DNA of 64,000 nucleotides from Lindgomyces ingoldianus (lineage: Eukaryota; Ascomycota; Dothideomycetes; Pleosporales; Lindgomycetaceae), in contig NW_022985170.1 in the NCBI RefSeq assembly GCF_010093535.1, positions 848,016-912,015 of the forward strand, in the 5' to 3' direction. Below, in pieces: positions 27,386 to 38,995 of the stretch. Position 1 is the stretch's first letter. Each line of letters opens with the position of its first letter. Below the pieces are notes generated by a model. That model had not been told where the DNA came from and made no database searches. It was given only the letters and a program-made list of their open reading frames with translations. Position numbers and translations under genes: made by a program.

Positions 27386-28670
27386 CGCGCGCAAGATCAG
27401 CGCCCGCACTCCCAATCCCCCCTCTGTGCTCAACGGCCCTCCGAAGGACCGCATCGCGTGTGAGCTGCACCTGTGTCGACTGTGGGGACGTCTCCAGCGG
27501 AAAAGCGGCCGCGCAAGAGGCTGATCGCTCGGCACGCTCGGCGCAGTTGAGGTTTTGGGAAAGAGGAATTGCAGGGACAGTGTGAGTGGCCCGGTGGAGT
27601 GTGAAACCTAAAACTCACTTCCTACCGACAACGGGCCGACTGAATTTTTGGCCCCCAGTGGGTGCGGAGTCCTTGCTCAAGCACCTCTCACCTGTGTGTG
27701 GCCTGAAGATTCCAACCATAGGCCTGCCACCGCCTCCAGTGACCTCGCTCTCCGCGCCAGTCCCCGCGCTCCAAACCCGACCCCAATTCACCACTCCCAC
27801 CCTTGCCCCTCGGCCTTGTCCCTACAGCAATTTGGCACCAAGCACTACGCCAGCCCACAACGTCCTAGGGCTCCCACTAGCGCGTTCCCAGAACACCCTT
27901 TCCCATCAGCACGGCTCGGCTCAACCGATCTCAGGCGCCCCCGGCCAGGTCGTCGTCTCGTCGTCGTCGTCAGGTTCCAAGCCCCAGCAGAGCATCATCA
28001 GGTGTGCTAAGTCAGCCTGGGCAGACAGCGTCCCCTCTCCAAATTCTTCCATTGGTGCCACACTTTTACCAGGGCACACGGCCGCACGCCACCCACTTCA
28101 AGTTACCTTGACTGCTGCCGCTAGCTGCATCCTCCCAAACCCACTCCTTGCCCGCCCCAAAACCCCCCAGCTGCGAGCCCATTCACCGCTAGCACAACTC
28201 GTGCTACCTCTGCGTTGCACCTCCCTCTCTGCGCTGCGCCAGGCTCTCCGCGATTCGAGGGGTCTATTCTCAGCCCGCTAGCTCCACTGCGGCCTCCCCT
28301 GCCTGGTTGGCCTCGAGTTGCGTCTTCCGTGCGTTATCTTGACGGCGCAAATCTGCCGAACCGCCTGTCCCCTCCACCTGGGCGTCCTGGAAAACACACC
28401 GTCTGCAAATCATCCGCGTTTAAGGTCCACGCTATCGCTTGCTGTCAACAGTTCGATTCTCCGGCTCTCTGGCTGTGCACAACTCTTGGCCTTGTCCGCC
28501 TCTGCTTTGCGCTCTAGCTGCGTTTCTTCCTGTGACCGCGGCAAATCATCCTGCGACGGTTGGCAAACCGTCATATCTCTAGGGCCTATTCCTCTCCTTC
28601 GACAGCGCGCAATCTACCTAAGCCCTCTAACTTGAGGTGCAACTGAGGCTTCGAAGACGCATCACGGTCT

Positions 28671-30208
28671 ATGGACGGAAGACAAACGGAATATCCGCAG
28701 TCAGGTTTGAGCTCGCCCTACCCAACCTTCCCTAAACCGCCTTCTGAGGACTCTTCTGCAGATCAAGCATCTGCTGCGCAATTCCCTCAAGGACAAGATC
28801 CACGAACATCAAATTTGACTCCTACTTCCGACTACACCATCAACCCATCTTCTGCCCGCTCAGGGTCATTTCCGGAGTACATTCAACGATCATACCAGCC
28901 CGGCGCTCAAGGGGCGAACGCTGGAGGTATGGCGCAACCACAAAGTCCGTCAATGCCTCTGCAAGATGGCCAGCAAAATGACCATCAACAACAACTCAAG
29001 TCTGACTCCGATGTACCTATAGATCCATCAATTGCGGCGGCGCCGAGCCCTACTTACGCTCAACACGGTCAATACTCTCCCTACACTCCGCACCACGATA
29101 TGCAACATTACCCTGGACATCCTACGACGCCAATGTACGGCACGCGACCGGAATGGGCAGGGCAGTACCCTCAGCACGCGATGCCATACGGTCATCCTTC
29201 AACATCAGGTCCACCAGCACCTTCAATGGTTTCCCCGGTTCAGCGCCCACCAACGGTAGGTCTCCCCCAAGCACATCCAGGATGGAGCGCGATTCCTTCA
29301 TTCAGGGTATCTAGCTCCTCTTCTACGCATCAAATAGTTTTCATTCACCCAATTAGAGAATCGTGTGGAATCTGACAAAGAATAGGGCGGTCATCCATTG
29401 TCCACTGTGTACTCATTCGTTCCAATTCCAGGCGCGCAGCAGCACAAACGACCGCGGAGGCGATATGAGGAAATTGAACGAATGTACAAGTGCGGCTGGA
29501 ATGGCTGCGAGAAAGCTTACGGCACACTCAATCACCTCAACGCGCATGTGACGATGCAATCGCACGGCGCGAAGCGAACCCCAGAAGGTATGTATATTAT
29601 TTTTCCTTGCGTATGGCGGGTCCGCTCGCGTGTTTTGGTCCTTGGGGTTATAATACGCTAGATTAGCACTTACGATCGTGCTGGTGTTGCGCCTATCTGA
29701 CGGTGTTCCCGCTTCCCGGATAGCTTCAAGTGACGGAAGCTAACTGCAGTCGACCCTTGCCTTGCTAGCTTGGCACGCCTCTTAACACGCGTATTATATG
29801 ACGCTAACATAACACTTCACAGAATTCAAAGAAATTCGTAAAGAATGGAAAGCGAAGAAGAAGGAGGAGGAAGCCCAGCGTAAAGCCGAGGAAGATAGGC
29901 ATCGTACCGCCGACGGTCGTGCTCCTCACGACAACGGGACTGACGCTCCCGTGTATGGTCAAATGCGACAAGCCGTTGGGGGACCTGGGCAAGTCCCCGG
30001 TCACCCCCAGCTACCACCGATCGGTTATCAACCTGCTGCCGCAGGCAACACGTCGGGTCCTCAGTATGGCACGCAGAGCCCTGGGCTTGCAGAGGGAATG
30101 GCTCAGTATGGCGCCGCCAACAGCTACCACAGTCCCAATAGTAACAGTAGCAGTTACCCTCAATCGCCTTACGGCCAAAACCCGCAGATGTACCAACAAG
30201 GTCATTAA
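28671..30208 (+). CDS. CON7: C2H2 zinc-finger transcription regulator, Con7-like
   Basis: Nuclear regulator resembling Con7 of Magnaporthe, which controls conidial shape, cell-wall genes and infection structures. Three exons (28671-29255, 29386-29587, 29823-30208) give 390 residues. Residues 1-195 are Pro/Gln/Ser/Tyr-rich. The conserved core starts near residue 203 (VYSFVPIPGAQQHKRPRRRY) and holds one C2H2 finger, C-x4-C-x12-H-x5-H (Cys231, Cys236, His249, His255), followed by GAKRTPEEFKEIRKEWKAKK and a coiled, highly charged stretch. The tail is Gln/Gly/Ser/Pro-rich and ends PQMYQQGH. The introns are 130 and 235 nt; the second splits the EEFKEIR codons exactly. No gene is supported for over 7 kb upstream or 3 kb downstream. 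The domain call is firm; orthology to Con7 rests on my memory of the core sequence. Confidence 0.8.
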
Positions 30209-32873
30209 CTTCAAGAGAATTTCCTTGATACGGGACGAGCTGACGTCTCAGCAGCGGCCGATGCGAACTCGAACAACTTCCAACAGTAAATGCATCAGAA
30301 GTACCCACCACCTCGACTCGTTTACGAAGTCAGTAACCTTGAACGAATTCCATCAGGGCGGATCTTTGCGTTGCTTTTCTTAGGAAGCATGGGAAGGCTT
30401 TGCATCTGCATGCTCTGTTTCGACCTGCATTTTCACCCGGCGGCGGCTGTATGTTTCTTTCATGAGGTGTTTTGGGGGCAAGATATGGGTTCTCCGGGGG
30501 AGGAGGGACGACGAAACGATGTGACGGCCGGTTTCACGTTAGAATAACGTTAACCGCGTCTGCACAAGAGAAAGGTGGTCAAAAGATGATGCGTTTTGCC
30601 GTCTCTTCGAGGAGAGAATGTCGTGGTCTCTTCGAGGAGGTCGACTATCCTTTGCTTTTCTCGGCTACCTTTTCTTCATATTCTTTGCGACGGTTTTCAT
30701 ACAAAACTGGTTTTCAAGCTTTCTCTTTCTCGGGGCCTTAGACATGATGCATGCGATACGGCGCTCTGAAACACTTGTGTGCTTCTTTTCATAAATTTTC
30801 TCCTCCCCTCACGTTTCAAAGACTGTATTGAGCCGGATCTGGGTGGGGAACATTTGAGGAGGCGGGGTAAGAGGGTTTGATGCGTTTCGAAGCTCAAAAC
30901 CAAACCGCGTCCACATTCCCTTCTTCCTTGCTTAGCACTGTATCAGTATATTCACTATTTATTCCCATTGCAACAATAGTCACATGCATAGTGTTCGGTG
31001 TTCGATCGCCGTAAGTGCAATCTCCTTTTCCCTCCTCCTAATCGAAACCTTCGCCCTGCATAACTTTTTTGCAACAAGCAACGTGGAACGAACGACTGTG
31101 AGGGTGTGGTTACCTCAAACCCTCGTTTCCATGCGACCCACTTACGTGTCCCGCCGCCGCTGATGCTAAAATGCATGTGAGTGTGAAGTGAGGGGGATCA
31201 TCGATGCGAGGACTCACAACAGCAAGCCATATTGCTTGCTGTCCAGAACACGGTAGGCCAGAGGCAGACGTGCAAATCCCACTCGGCCTCGGATACCATT
31301 TGTGGGATTTTGAAAAGCGGAGAAGTGCGCGAGACAGGTGTGGCTTCTCGGCTATCTGGGTAAATAACTCGAAGGAACATGAAGGTCAGCACCTGTGCCC
31401 TGAAGGACAGCAAGAGCGACGTCGGGAGGGACGACTTGGCGATATGTCGTCTGTCCTAGAGCGCGGAATCTCGCGACCCTGATGATGGGGCATATTGCTA
31501 GGTCATTCGTTCGTCCAAGCGTTTCAATTGCCACAACACATGTAAGTTTATGTAATGGGACTGCTCTTCTTACAACATCAGTTAGCATCAATGAACTAAT
31601 GGCTATTCTTGTACCGGGAATTCGCCGTGTCATGGAACTATGGACTGTGGCACGGAGGCACGTTGCAACGGGACACGACCTCTCTCTTCTCGATTTTGAA
31701 TGCGTCTCTGGCATGGATGCTTGTGAAAAACCCTTTTCTTTGCGGCCAATGGATTGACGGCGGAAGGGATGTATTGGGTATCGGATGATGCACGATTGAA
31801 GGCGTCGACCCCATCAGCTCTCGGAAATATCAAGCACGCATGACAAGAGGGTGTGTGCAACGGAAAGGCGGTGATGATTGTGGATCAGAGGGCAAGGCGA
31901 CTACTCTCTCGCTGTTGGCATTGGGCTGTGGAGGGGTTTTGCCTGTTACGTGCTGCCGTTCTTTGCACGACGACTCATGTCCTTGCTTTCGAATTGGTCA
32001 TGCGACTTACTGAGATTGCCTCATCCCTTCTTGTTCGCTTCCATCTCGTCATGCTGCTGTTGCTTGTGAGAATGGGCTGGGCAGGTTATCCGAGTGTCCG
32101 ATTGGTTACTGGCGGACTGGCGGTAAGAGGACAATGACAACATCTTCTCGCTCCCAAGACTAGGTTGCAGCAGGATCCTACTAGCGAAAACGAAAGCCTT
32201 GTACGATCGGCCCGCTGGCCTCTAAACAACTACATACAAACATTCAGAAGCAAACCCGATGTCACAGGCACTAGGATCTGATGCCAGATGCAAGATCGCT
32301 TCTAGCGGCTCATCATCAGATTAACCATCGACACCAAGAGGTGTTTTTGCTTTTTGGCGTTAGAGGGACTGATGGCTGGGGCGAGGATGACAAGTAAACG
32401 GCGGCCCTGACTGACGGCGGAGACTAATGTGTGTGCGAGCCTTGACCTGGACAGGTGGGTTGCACAGCAGAGAAGGATTCGCAGACGAGAAGCTTGGCAA
32501 CAGCCCACCGGGAAGCCGACTGCGGTTGGCCGGGCCCACGGGGCGGTTCAAGCGGCGGCAGACAGATGGCGGAAAAGCTTGGATTGCCAGCATTTCCGGT
32601 CCGAGCACGGCACTGCAAGAGGAACATCATCTCTAGAGTCGGGTAGAGGTGGTGATCACGACGCAGCTCGCAGCTGACATGGCTGTGACACACCCAACTG
32701 CTGGATGCTCGAGCGCGGTGGTCCAGCGACACACAATGCACTGCGGCCCAGCTCGTCCTACACTCCGCTCGCAAAAAAAAAACCGGCCGAAGCCACGATC
32801 GGCGACATCCTCGCACCGGGCTTCAACCACACGACACCATCCCATTTCATGCGTCGGGTACCGCTCTCACGGA

Positions 32874-32895
32874 ACGGTCGTGTATGTACGACCGT
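32874..32895. repeat. Perfect inverted repeat, 8-bp stem, 6-nt loop
   Basis: ACGGTCGT and ACGACCGT flank the loop GTATGT. This is the first of three perfect hairpins in a non-coding GC-rich block. Confidence 0.9.
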
Positions 32896-33116
32896 CAGCC
32901 AGCAAGTCCCGCCACGTTGGCCGGAAGGATGATGGGCACCAGATCGGTGCGGGCTGCGAACAAGCGGCGCAGTGAGAGGTGCTAGGCTGGGACAGGACTG
33001 GCACGGCCGCGGCGAGACATGTCTTGCACAAGGCTTGCCGAAGCCAGCAGTTCCCTCCGCCTAACGAGCCCTGGTCCGCGCCGGCGGTCCCGACAGCCCG
33101 GGCTGCTTCAGGCGCG

Positions 33117-33139
33117 ATGCCCGTCTCGACGACGGGCAT
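33117..33139. repeat. Perfect inverted repeat, 9-bp stem, 5-nt loop
   Basis: ATGCCCGTC and GACGGGCAT flank TCGAC. A 12-bp palindrome (CAGCCCGGGCTG) lies just upstream at 33094-33105. Confidence 0.92.
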
Positions 33140-33162
33140 GGGAGGAGCCTCGAGTCTTGCCT

Positions 33163-33179
33163 GCTCCGGGCAGCGGAGC
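33163..33179. repeat. Perfect inverted repeat, 6-bp stem, 5-nt loop
   Basis: GCTCCG and CGGAGC flank GGCAG. It lies 23 bp after the 9-bp-stem hairpin. Confidence 0.85.
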
Positions 33180-33507
33180 CGGCGGCGACTGAGGCGCGAT
33201 CAAGGACGTTGGATTAGGGTGAACGTTTTTCCTAGCCTTGGGGGATGAAAGGCGTGACACAGCACCAAGAATGGGAAGAGAAGCGTGCCTTATGCTGGCA
33301 TGCGGACCGTCTTGCGTCCCACAGAATGTTTGAGGGGCTTGACTCCGCTGACCTTGATGTTTGCTCATCCATATCGGGCGCACGGCATGCTCCGAGTGCA
33401 CGTGATCGGACCGAGTGCAGGACTGCCGAGCCTTGATGGAACTTTTTTCTCAGCCTCCTTAGGCATGACCACACGTCGCCTTCGCTTCCCCCTCCTACGC
33501 TCCCCCG

Positions 33508-35751
33508 ATGCTCAGTTGTCGCGCCTGTCTCTGGCGATGCATTCGAGCACTCGACACGACTAGTCCTAGCCTCCAACGACTGCGTCGCGATGTCGCAATC
33601 TTGCCCTTTTGCAGGTTGCAGAAGGCCGCCATGCGCACCGAGGCTCGGAGCAGCATCCGCAGGGTAGCAGGTCGGCCTGAGTACGTTCCAGGAGCGGACA
33701 AATTGGCTGGAAGGAAAGAAGACCCATGGAAGAAGTCAACACAAGCCGCAGGATTGAAGAAAAAGGAAAGAAAAGGCTTGACGAGGCAGCCTGCGCCCAC
33801 CAAACAAATCAATCGAATTGGGGTCCAAGTCTCAAGGAAGGTCGGGCGTCGCGACCCCAGTATTTCTTCGAAGGACTGGCGCAGTCGTAAAATGGAGCTC
33901 CAGTATATCACGGATCCATTAGAGCTGGCAGATTTCGTCAAGAAAGAGCTAAACAAAGATAAGACAGCGGAGATGCTGCAGCTGGTGAGGATGGCTAGTA
34001 ATTCGATGCAATGTATTGTCAGTTGGAATCATATCATCGACTATTACCTCATCAAGGGCTGGGTCAGCCGAGCAGTGAAGATTTATAATGAGGTACGCCC
34101 GTCGCTCTCAGGAATCGGCGCAAGCTAACTTCCCTCCTAGATGAAGAAGCGCGCCCAATTTCCTGATGCGTACACTTATACAATTCTCCTCCGCGGACTA
34201 GCTGCCAATGCGCATGAATCAGGTGCTATGGAAAAGGCGCTGTCTATCTACCATTCCCTTTCCACGCCCAATTCCAGAGTCCAGCCATCCATCATACATA
34301 CCAATGCGATGTTGAAGGTCTGCGCTAGGGCGGCAAATATGGATGCACTTTGGGGTGTTGCCGCAAAGGTACCAGAAAACGGTCCAGGGGCCGCAACTCC
34401 TGTGACATTCGTGACCATTCTGAACGCGATCCGACAGAGCTTACTTGTCAATGTGCCCGTAGGAGAGACCGAGGAACAGGTGGCTAGGCGCAGAGAAGAA
34501 GGTATTATGCAAGGACGACGCATATGGGAAGATGTTATTGGAAAGTGGCGGAACGCAGACCTGGTCATCGAGGAAGAGCTTGTATGTGCCATGGGAAGAC
34601 TTTTACTTATAGGCACTCGACCTCGGGATTGGGATGATGTCCTCTCACTGGTCGAGCAGACTATGGATATCCCTCGTCTCGTGCCCCGTTTAGGATCACC
34701 TGCACGTAAGCAGTCAGGTGTTCCCAATCTCCGCGCCCCAAACGTCCCGGAAGAGTATCGTGTTGAACATCATCACCTTGGCCCCTCGAACGAACCTCCT
34801 CGGGGGGGTGAATTCCTTCCGATCGTCGCCCGGGGAATAGGCAGTGCCGTGTCAAATCCTCTATCCTATGCCACTCCTTCCAACAGCACACTTTCCCTTG
34901 TACAAGAAGCCTGTCAGAAGATTGTAGGGAAGAAGGCAGGAGACGAGTACTGGAATCTCCTGACAGACCCAACTACTTACGGAATTGTGCCGGATGTGAA
35001 CAACATCCACCAGCGTCTTCGAATCCTACGCCAAAGCAGGGCTTCGGGAGAGGCAGTTGAACTCCTAGACTCCTTCATCTTGGCAAAAGAAAAGCCTTCG
35101 CCTGGAACCTTTCGGATAGCTATGAGTACTTGCGGACGGGACAAGAACAATCACAATTCCCTCAAGTATGCAAGTCAAATTCTCGAGACAATGAAAACTA
35201 CACTTGAAGATGCGGATGCCAAAACTGTCACCATGTATGCCAAACTCGCAATCGATTTCCCCTTAGCAAAGGGAACCGATCTCCTGGAGGCACTCGCCCG
35301 CCTTAACCCCATTGTCAGGGATCTCAGGTTACAGCTAGGCATCGGGCGAGAAAGAAAAGATGGCCTGGGGGTTCGCGCAACGCTGTTAACTGGTCAGGGT
35401 AGAGAGGACGCCATTGAAGCTTTGAAAAAGATTCACGGCTTGTTTGACAGACTCATCAACTCGAACATGATTGCCGAAGAGCAGAAACGATCTCTCAGGA
35501 TTGAGAAAGCTAGACTGAGTGCTTATCTCAACAAACTTATTTTTAAGAGCAGCAGTAGACAGGACATGAAACCAGATATAGGGGATGATGAGGTAGCTCC
35601 AGATTTCAAAGATACGAAGGACGATGGGGACAAGGAAAGAGGGGGTTTCAAGGGTCTTATTAATGGAACTGGAGCCTGGCGGAAGCGAAACGCTTTGCCT
35701 GAAGGTCAACGCAAGCCGTGGTTTTCTCCTGCAGAGAGGAGTACGGCTTAG
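33508..35751 (+). CDS. Mitochondrial pentatricopeptide repeat (PPR) protein
   Basis: Probable RNA-binding helical-repeat protein acting on mitochondrial transcripts; its target is unknown. Two exons (33508-34092 and 34141-35751) with a 48-nt intron (AGCTAAC branch point) give 731 residues. The N-terminus MLSCRACLWRCIRALD, followed by many Arg and few acidic residues, looks like a mitochondrial presequence. PPR repeats are clearest near residues 165-240: SWNHIIDYYLIKGWVSRAVK, then FPDAYTYTILLRGLA, a repeat starting VQPSIIHTNAMLKVC, and TPVTFVTILNAI. A later set includes VPDVNNIHQRLRILRQ and PSPGTFRIAMSTCGRDKNNH. The C-terminus is charged and probably disordered. The general architecture matches a conserved fungal PPR protein family, but I cannot tie it to a named yeast gene. 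Confidence 0.85.
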
Positions 35752-37661
35752 TTCAACCTTCGGTCGGCCATAAAGCAAGAAATAAAGTACGATAGGTTTC
35801 AGTGTGACGTTCAACTACCCCGGAATGGCGTTATCTAAATATGGAGATCATGGCATATGCCTGTATCAAAATGGTTTGTATTACATCTTAGACCACCAAG
35901 TGTCTATTCTAGGGATTTCCTCCGCAGTCGACCCGAGGCTCGTTCTCACTTTACCGTGACCACCATTTCTTTAGACGAATCCGTCCTCCTTGCCCTCTTT
36001 TAGTAGACACGTTATTATGCTCCCAAAGTTATTGACCATGCCCCAGAAATCAGTCTGTGGTAGATGTTAATTGTAATACATTGTGCCTGCAGAACGAAAA
36101 TACGCAGGTACTACCAACTAGAAGTGGGGAAGGTGGTACTCTCTGACACAAACATTACAGTGCTGCGCGAAATGTGCGGGTCTCAGTAGCAGTGTCACAA
36201 GCCTTTCCACAAATCCGAGTTAAACATTAGGCTGAAAGTAAGTAGTAATGGTAAGATGATCTATAGCATGCCCACCTTTGTCTTTCCTTCTCATGCAGGC
36301 AAGTATCAGATTACATAAAGAATGAAAGAATGAAAGAAGCCGCTAGTGAGAGCGGTGGGGAAAATGAATAGGTTCTAGAGAACTTCCATAGTGATTAGAA
36401 GTCGGATCAAAGCGATTAAGGGAAATAAGAGCGTTGTGGTAATCTAGATCCATATCAAAGCCTTCCTTAATGATTTTTCAAGGGTAATACCATCACCTTG
36501 GCTCTGTGATGCATCTGAACTGAAGAGGGAATCAAGTTCTGGAGCGAAATCATTCATGTTCGCAAATCATGCATACGTAAGGGTCTATTCTATGGTATCT
36601 TCTTCTACCCATTCTATTATCAATTTGGAACGGAGATTTGCAGATTGTATATCCCCGAGTGCTCTACCTGAGCGGCATCAGGTACCAATACCATCACACT
36701 CATGATATCTCATTGCGGAGGGATTACTGTCACCTTTTCTATGAGTGGCGCTCCAGATACCGTGCTTGGACTTACTGTGTATGGATTGGGGGAGAAGTCC
36801 CGTTAGACTCTTACAAATATCTATCCTGGGGAAAAGGGGGGCTATACTCCTGGCAATTGCGGTATGAATGGCCCACTGGCGAACGTCCTGACACGCCTAC
36901 GGTCGGCATTGAGTCATGCCGTGGGGGGAGAAGGCCGGTGTTGAGAAATGGGAGTCACATCGGTTGTCCGCAACCCGAGGGGGAAGCAGTGGACCACTTC
37001 CCACCTCACCACACGCTGCTCTCCTCAGTGCACGGTTCAACATCTAGGGATGCACTTTCCCTTACTCGCTATTCTGCCCGCTGCCCCTTTCCTAATTTAA
37101 TGCTCTGTTTTAACTCTGACATCCTGGAACTTGTCAGAATATCGAAGAGGATCACCGAGAACACCGACGGTTGGGGGTACCAATGTGATACAGGTGAATT
37201 TGCACAACATATTAATGGAGAGACTGTGGTCTGATCCTATTCAATTGCTATCCAAGTGCAACAGTAGGTACCCGATACTGGAGAGAACGAGCAGCAACTT
37301 GAAGGCATTTTTGCTAAAGAGTTTTCTGTATTTCACTCGAGCGTGTAAACGGCTGGAGAGCATTGTTATCCCGGGAGTAATCCTCGTAGAATACATCCAA
37401 AGCCACTCACCCTCATAGATGCCAGCTAGAAAGGGCAGGCAGGCCTCTCATCTTTCTGATTTATATCCACTGTCAAAATGAATTAGCGCTTGTCTAACAG
37501 CTTGCTCCATTCAACATCTCATACCAATTTCTCAGCGGTCCGTCGATCATACACATGAACTCGAAAGCTATAACCATACTTCACCTGGCTATCCCTCCTG
37601 ACCTAATTGCGCTAGTGAAATCGATTATGAGTAGGTGCATCTCTATGCCGAGCATTTTGCC
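35752..37661. other. Intergenic region with an unassigned 198-codon ORF
   Basis: About 1.9 kb between the converging PPR and RTF2 genes, longer than expected for two 3' ends. A plus-strand ORF at 36638-37234 (198 codons) shows no domain I recognise, and its codon use does not look coding. The middle part, about 36780-37050, is rich in G runs unlike its AT-richer flanks. I do not call a gene. Confidence 0.35.
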
Positions 37662-38678
37662 TCATCGCTTCGAAGGAATACTGAATCCTCGCGTCATATA
37701 ATCTGCGCTATTTCCAGCCGAAGGCTTTGCGCTCCTACTCGAAAACAAGCTATTGACGTTCGCATTCTGCTCAAGTTTCCTCCGTTTGTTTCTTGCTTCC
37801 TGTTCCTCGAGGACTTTCTTGGTAAGGGATGCCGTCGAGGCATTCTTGATGCTGTTGTTGACCACAGGCCTTTGCTTTGAGAGCTTGTCCTTCTTCCTTT
37901 CTTCTTCTGATGAGTTGTCTTTCCCTTTGGGGGCGTCTGTCGTTGTGGCACCGTTTGTCTCTTTCTCGGCGTGCTTCTTGCGCTTTTTGTCTCCTTTTGC
38001 TTTTTTGAGGGAATGCGTTAAATTTTTCTCTTTTAGGATGTGCATACGGCGGGATAGCCTCGCGATGTCGGTCGCGGCGGTGGGGAGGATTGGGATTACG
38101 TCGTTCTCCGCGTACGCTTCGTTACACTACGTCCCAGTCAGCCTTGCATTCACATGAGAATCTGTCTGGATCGGATGGAATACCTGCAAGCATGTCTCGC
38201 CAGAGACTTCTTTCACCACGCTTCCGGCAAATGCATGGCCACATGGCACAAGGTACACAGCTTTCGCTCCTGGCCCCAACTCGCGATTCGTGATCGGGCA
38301 GATCCACTTCTCCGACCTAGCAGTCGCCCCATTCACCGTCTCTAACGCATTCGCTCCACTGCTGTCAATCTCAAATTTCACCTCCACTACATCCTTCAGG
38401 CTCTTGACCCGTCCGCCAAGACACTCCTCTGCCTCAGCCTTCTTTACGTCGCCATCTTCCGAAAGAAGGTACTCGATGATGGTGTCTTTATTGTACAGTT
38501 TCCCCAAGGGATCAGACACTACGGGTTTCGCAAGCGGCTTGCGCGTGATGGGATCATTGTTCCAGGCGTATTCTTGCTGCTCGTTCTGTACTTCTTTGAC
38601 CTGTTGCGTGGTGAGGGCTTTTGCGGCTTCTTTCACGAGCTCGCGGCGGGTTGGGATGCTTCCTCCGTCGTTACCCAT
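37662..38678 (-). CDS. RTF2: Replication termination factor 2 (Rtf2) family protein
   Basis: Rtf2 acts at stalled or programmed-pause replication forks; in fission yeast it supports termination at the mating-type locus, and it also has links to splicing. Two minus-strand exons (38184-38678 and 37662-38126) give 319 residues. The N-terminus is MGNDGGSIPTRRELVKEAAK, followed by a first U-box-like segment (WNNDPITRKPLAKPVVSDPL, then LYNKDTIIEYLL). The C2HC2 RING-like core is WICPITNRELG, VPCGHAFA and CLQCNEAYAENDVIPILP; the intron (38127-38183) falls between its last two cysteines. Residues ~200-290 are Lys-rich (KGDKKRKKHAEKE), typical of a nuclear protein. The end reads YMTRGFSIPSKR. The length fits the family. 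Confidence 0.92.
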
Positions 38679-38995
38679 CGTCTAAGAGTGGCAGTTGTTG
38701 TGCTGGAAGAATAGGTGAAAGTCATGGTGGTGGCGGAGGGTTGAACGCCCTTTGGTATCATAAAGCTTGGCATATGCACTGACCACGTGCCTAACCTCGC
38801 TTTGTTTGGGCGGACTAGATGGTCAAAGTTCACACTTTCACGGCATTTCACTTGGATCTTTCTAGTCACAAGGAGCATTTCAGGTCAAGGCTAGTGTATT
38901 CACTCTCTACTGATCATTCGTGAAGAAAGGCGCTTACTTTCGGATTCAATCAACTGCTTTCATTCACTCACCCCTCCGTCGAAGACCGTCTCACC
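38679..38995. promoter_or_regulatory. RTF2 upstream / acetylesterase 3' region
   Basis: About 0.3 kb between two minus-strand genes. It should contain the RTF2 promoter and the 3' end of the acetylesterase transcript. No motif stands out. Confidence 0.4.

Larger units (their letters stand above)
21416..28670. other. 7.2-kb gene-poor region upstream of the Con7-like gene
   Basis: I find no gene that I can support. ORFs of 60-230 codons occur on both strands but lack recognisable domains, consistent splice structure or start context. About 21.4-22.1 kb should include the DBP2 3' UTR. 22.3-22.5 kb holds a diverged ~39-bp duplication. From about 26.5 kb to 28.65 kb the plus strand is strongly C-rich and many short ATG-stop frames occur. 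That suits a long promoter and 5' leader of the Con7-like regulator. A 231-codon ORF at 27586-28281 is Pro/Ser/Leu low complexity and I do not call it. Confidence 0.5.
30209..33507. other. Gene-poor region downstream of the Con7-like gene
   Basis: The first several hundred bases probably contain the 3' UTR. No ORF here shows a recognisable domain. The 32.6-33.2 kb part is GC-richer than its surroundings and contains three perfect inverted repeats within ~310 bp, listed separately. The last few hundred bases should carry the PPR gene promoter. Confidence 0.45.

Noticed and set aside
27586..28281. 231-codon ORF as a protein-coding gene
   Set aside because: Low-complexity Pro/Ser/Leu translation of a C-rich tract, no domain and no splice support; more likely leader or promoter sequence.
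36780..37050. Organellar group II intron fragment
   Set aside because: G-rich runs and a few suggestive words only; I could not identify a domain V or the conserved ends.
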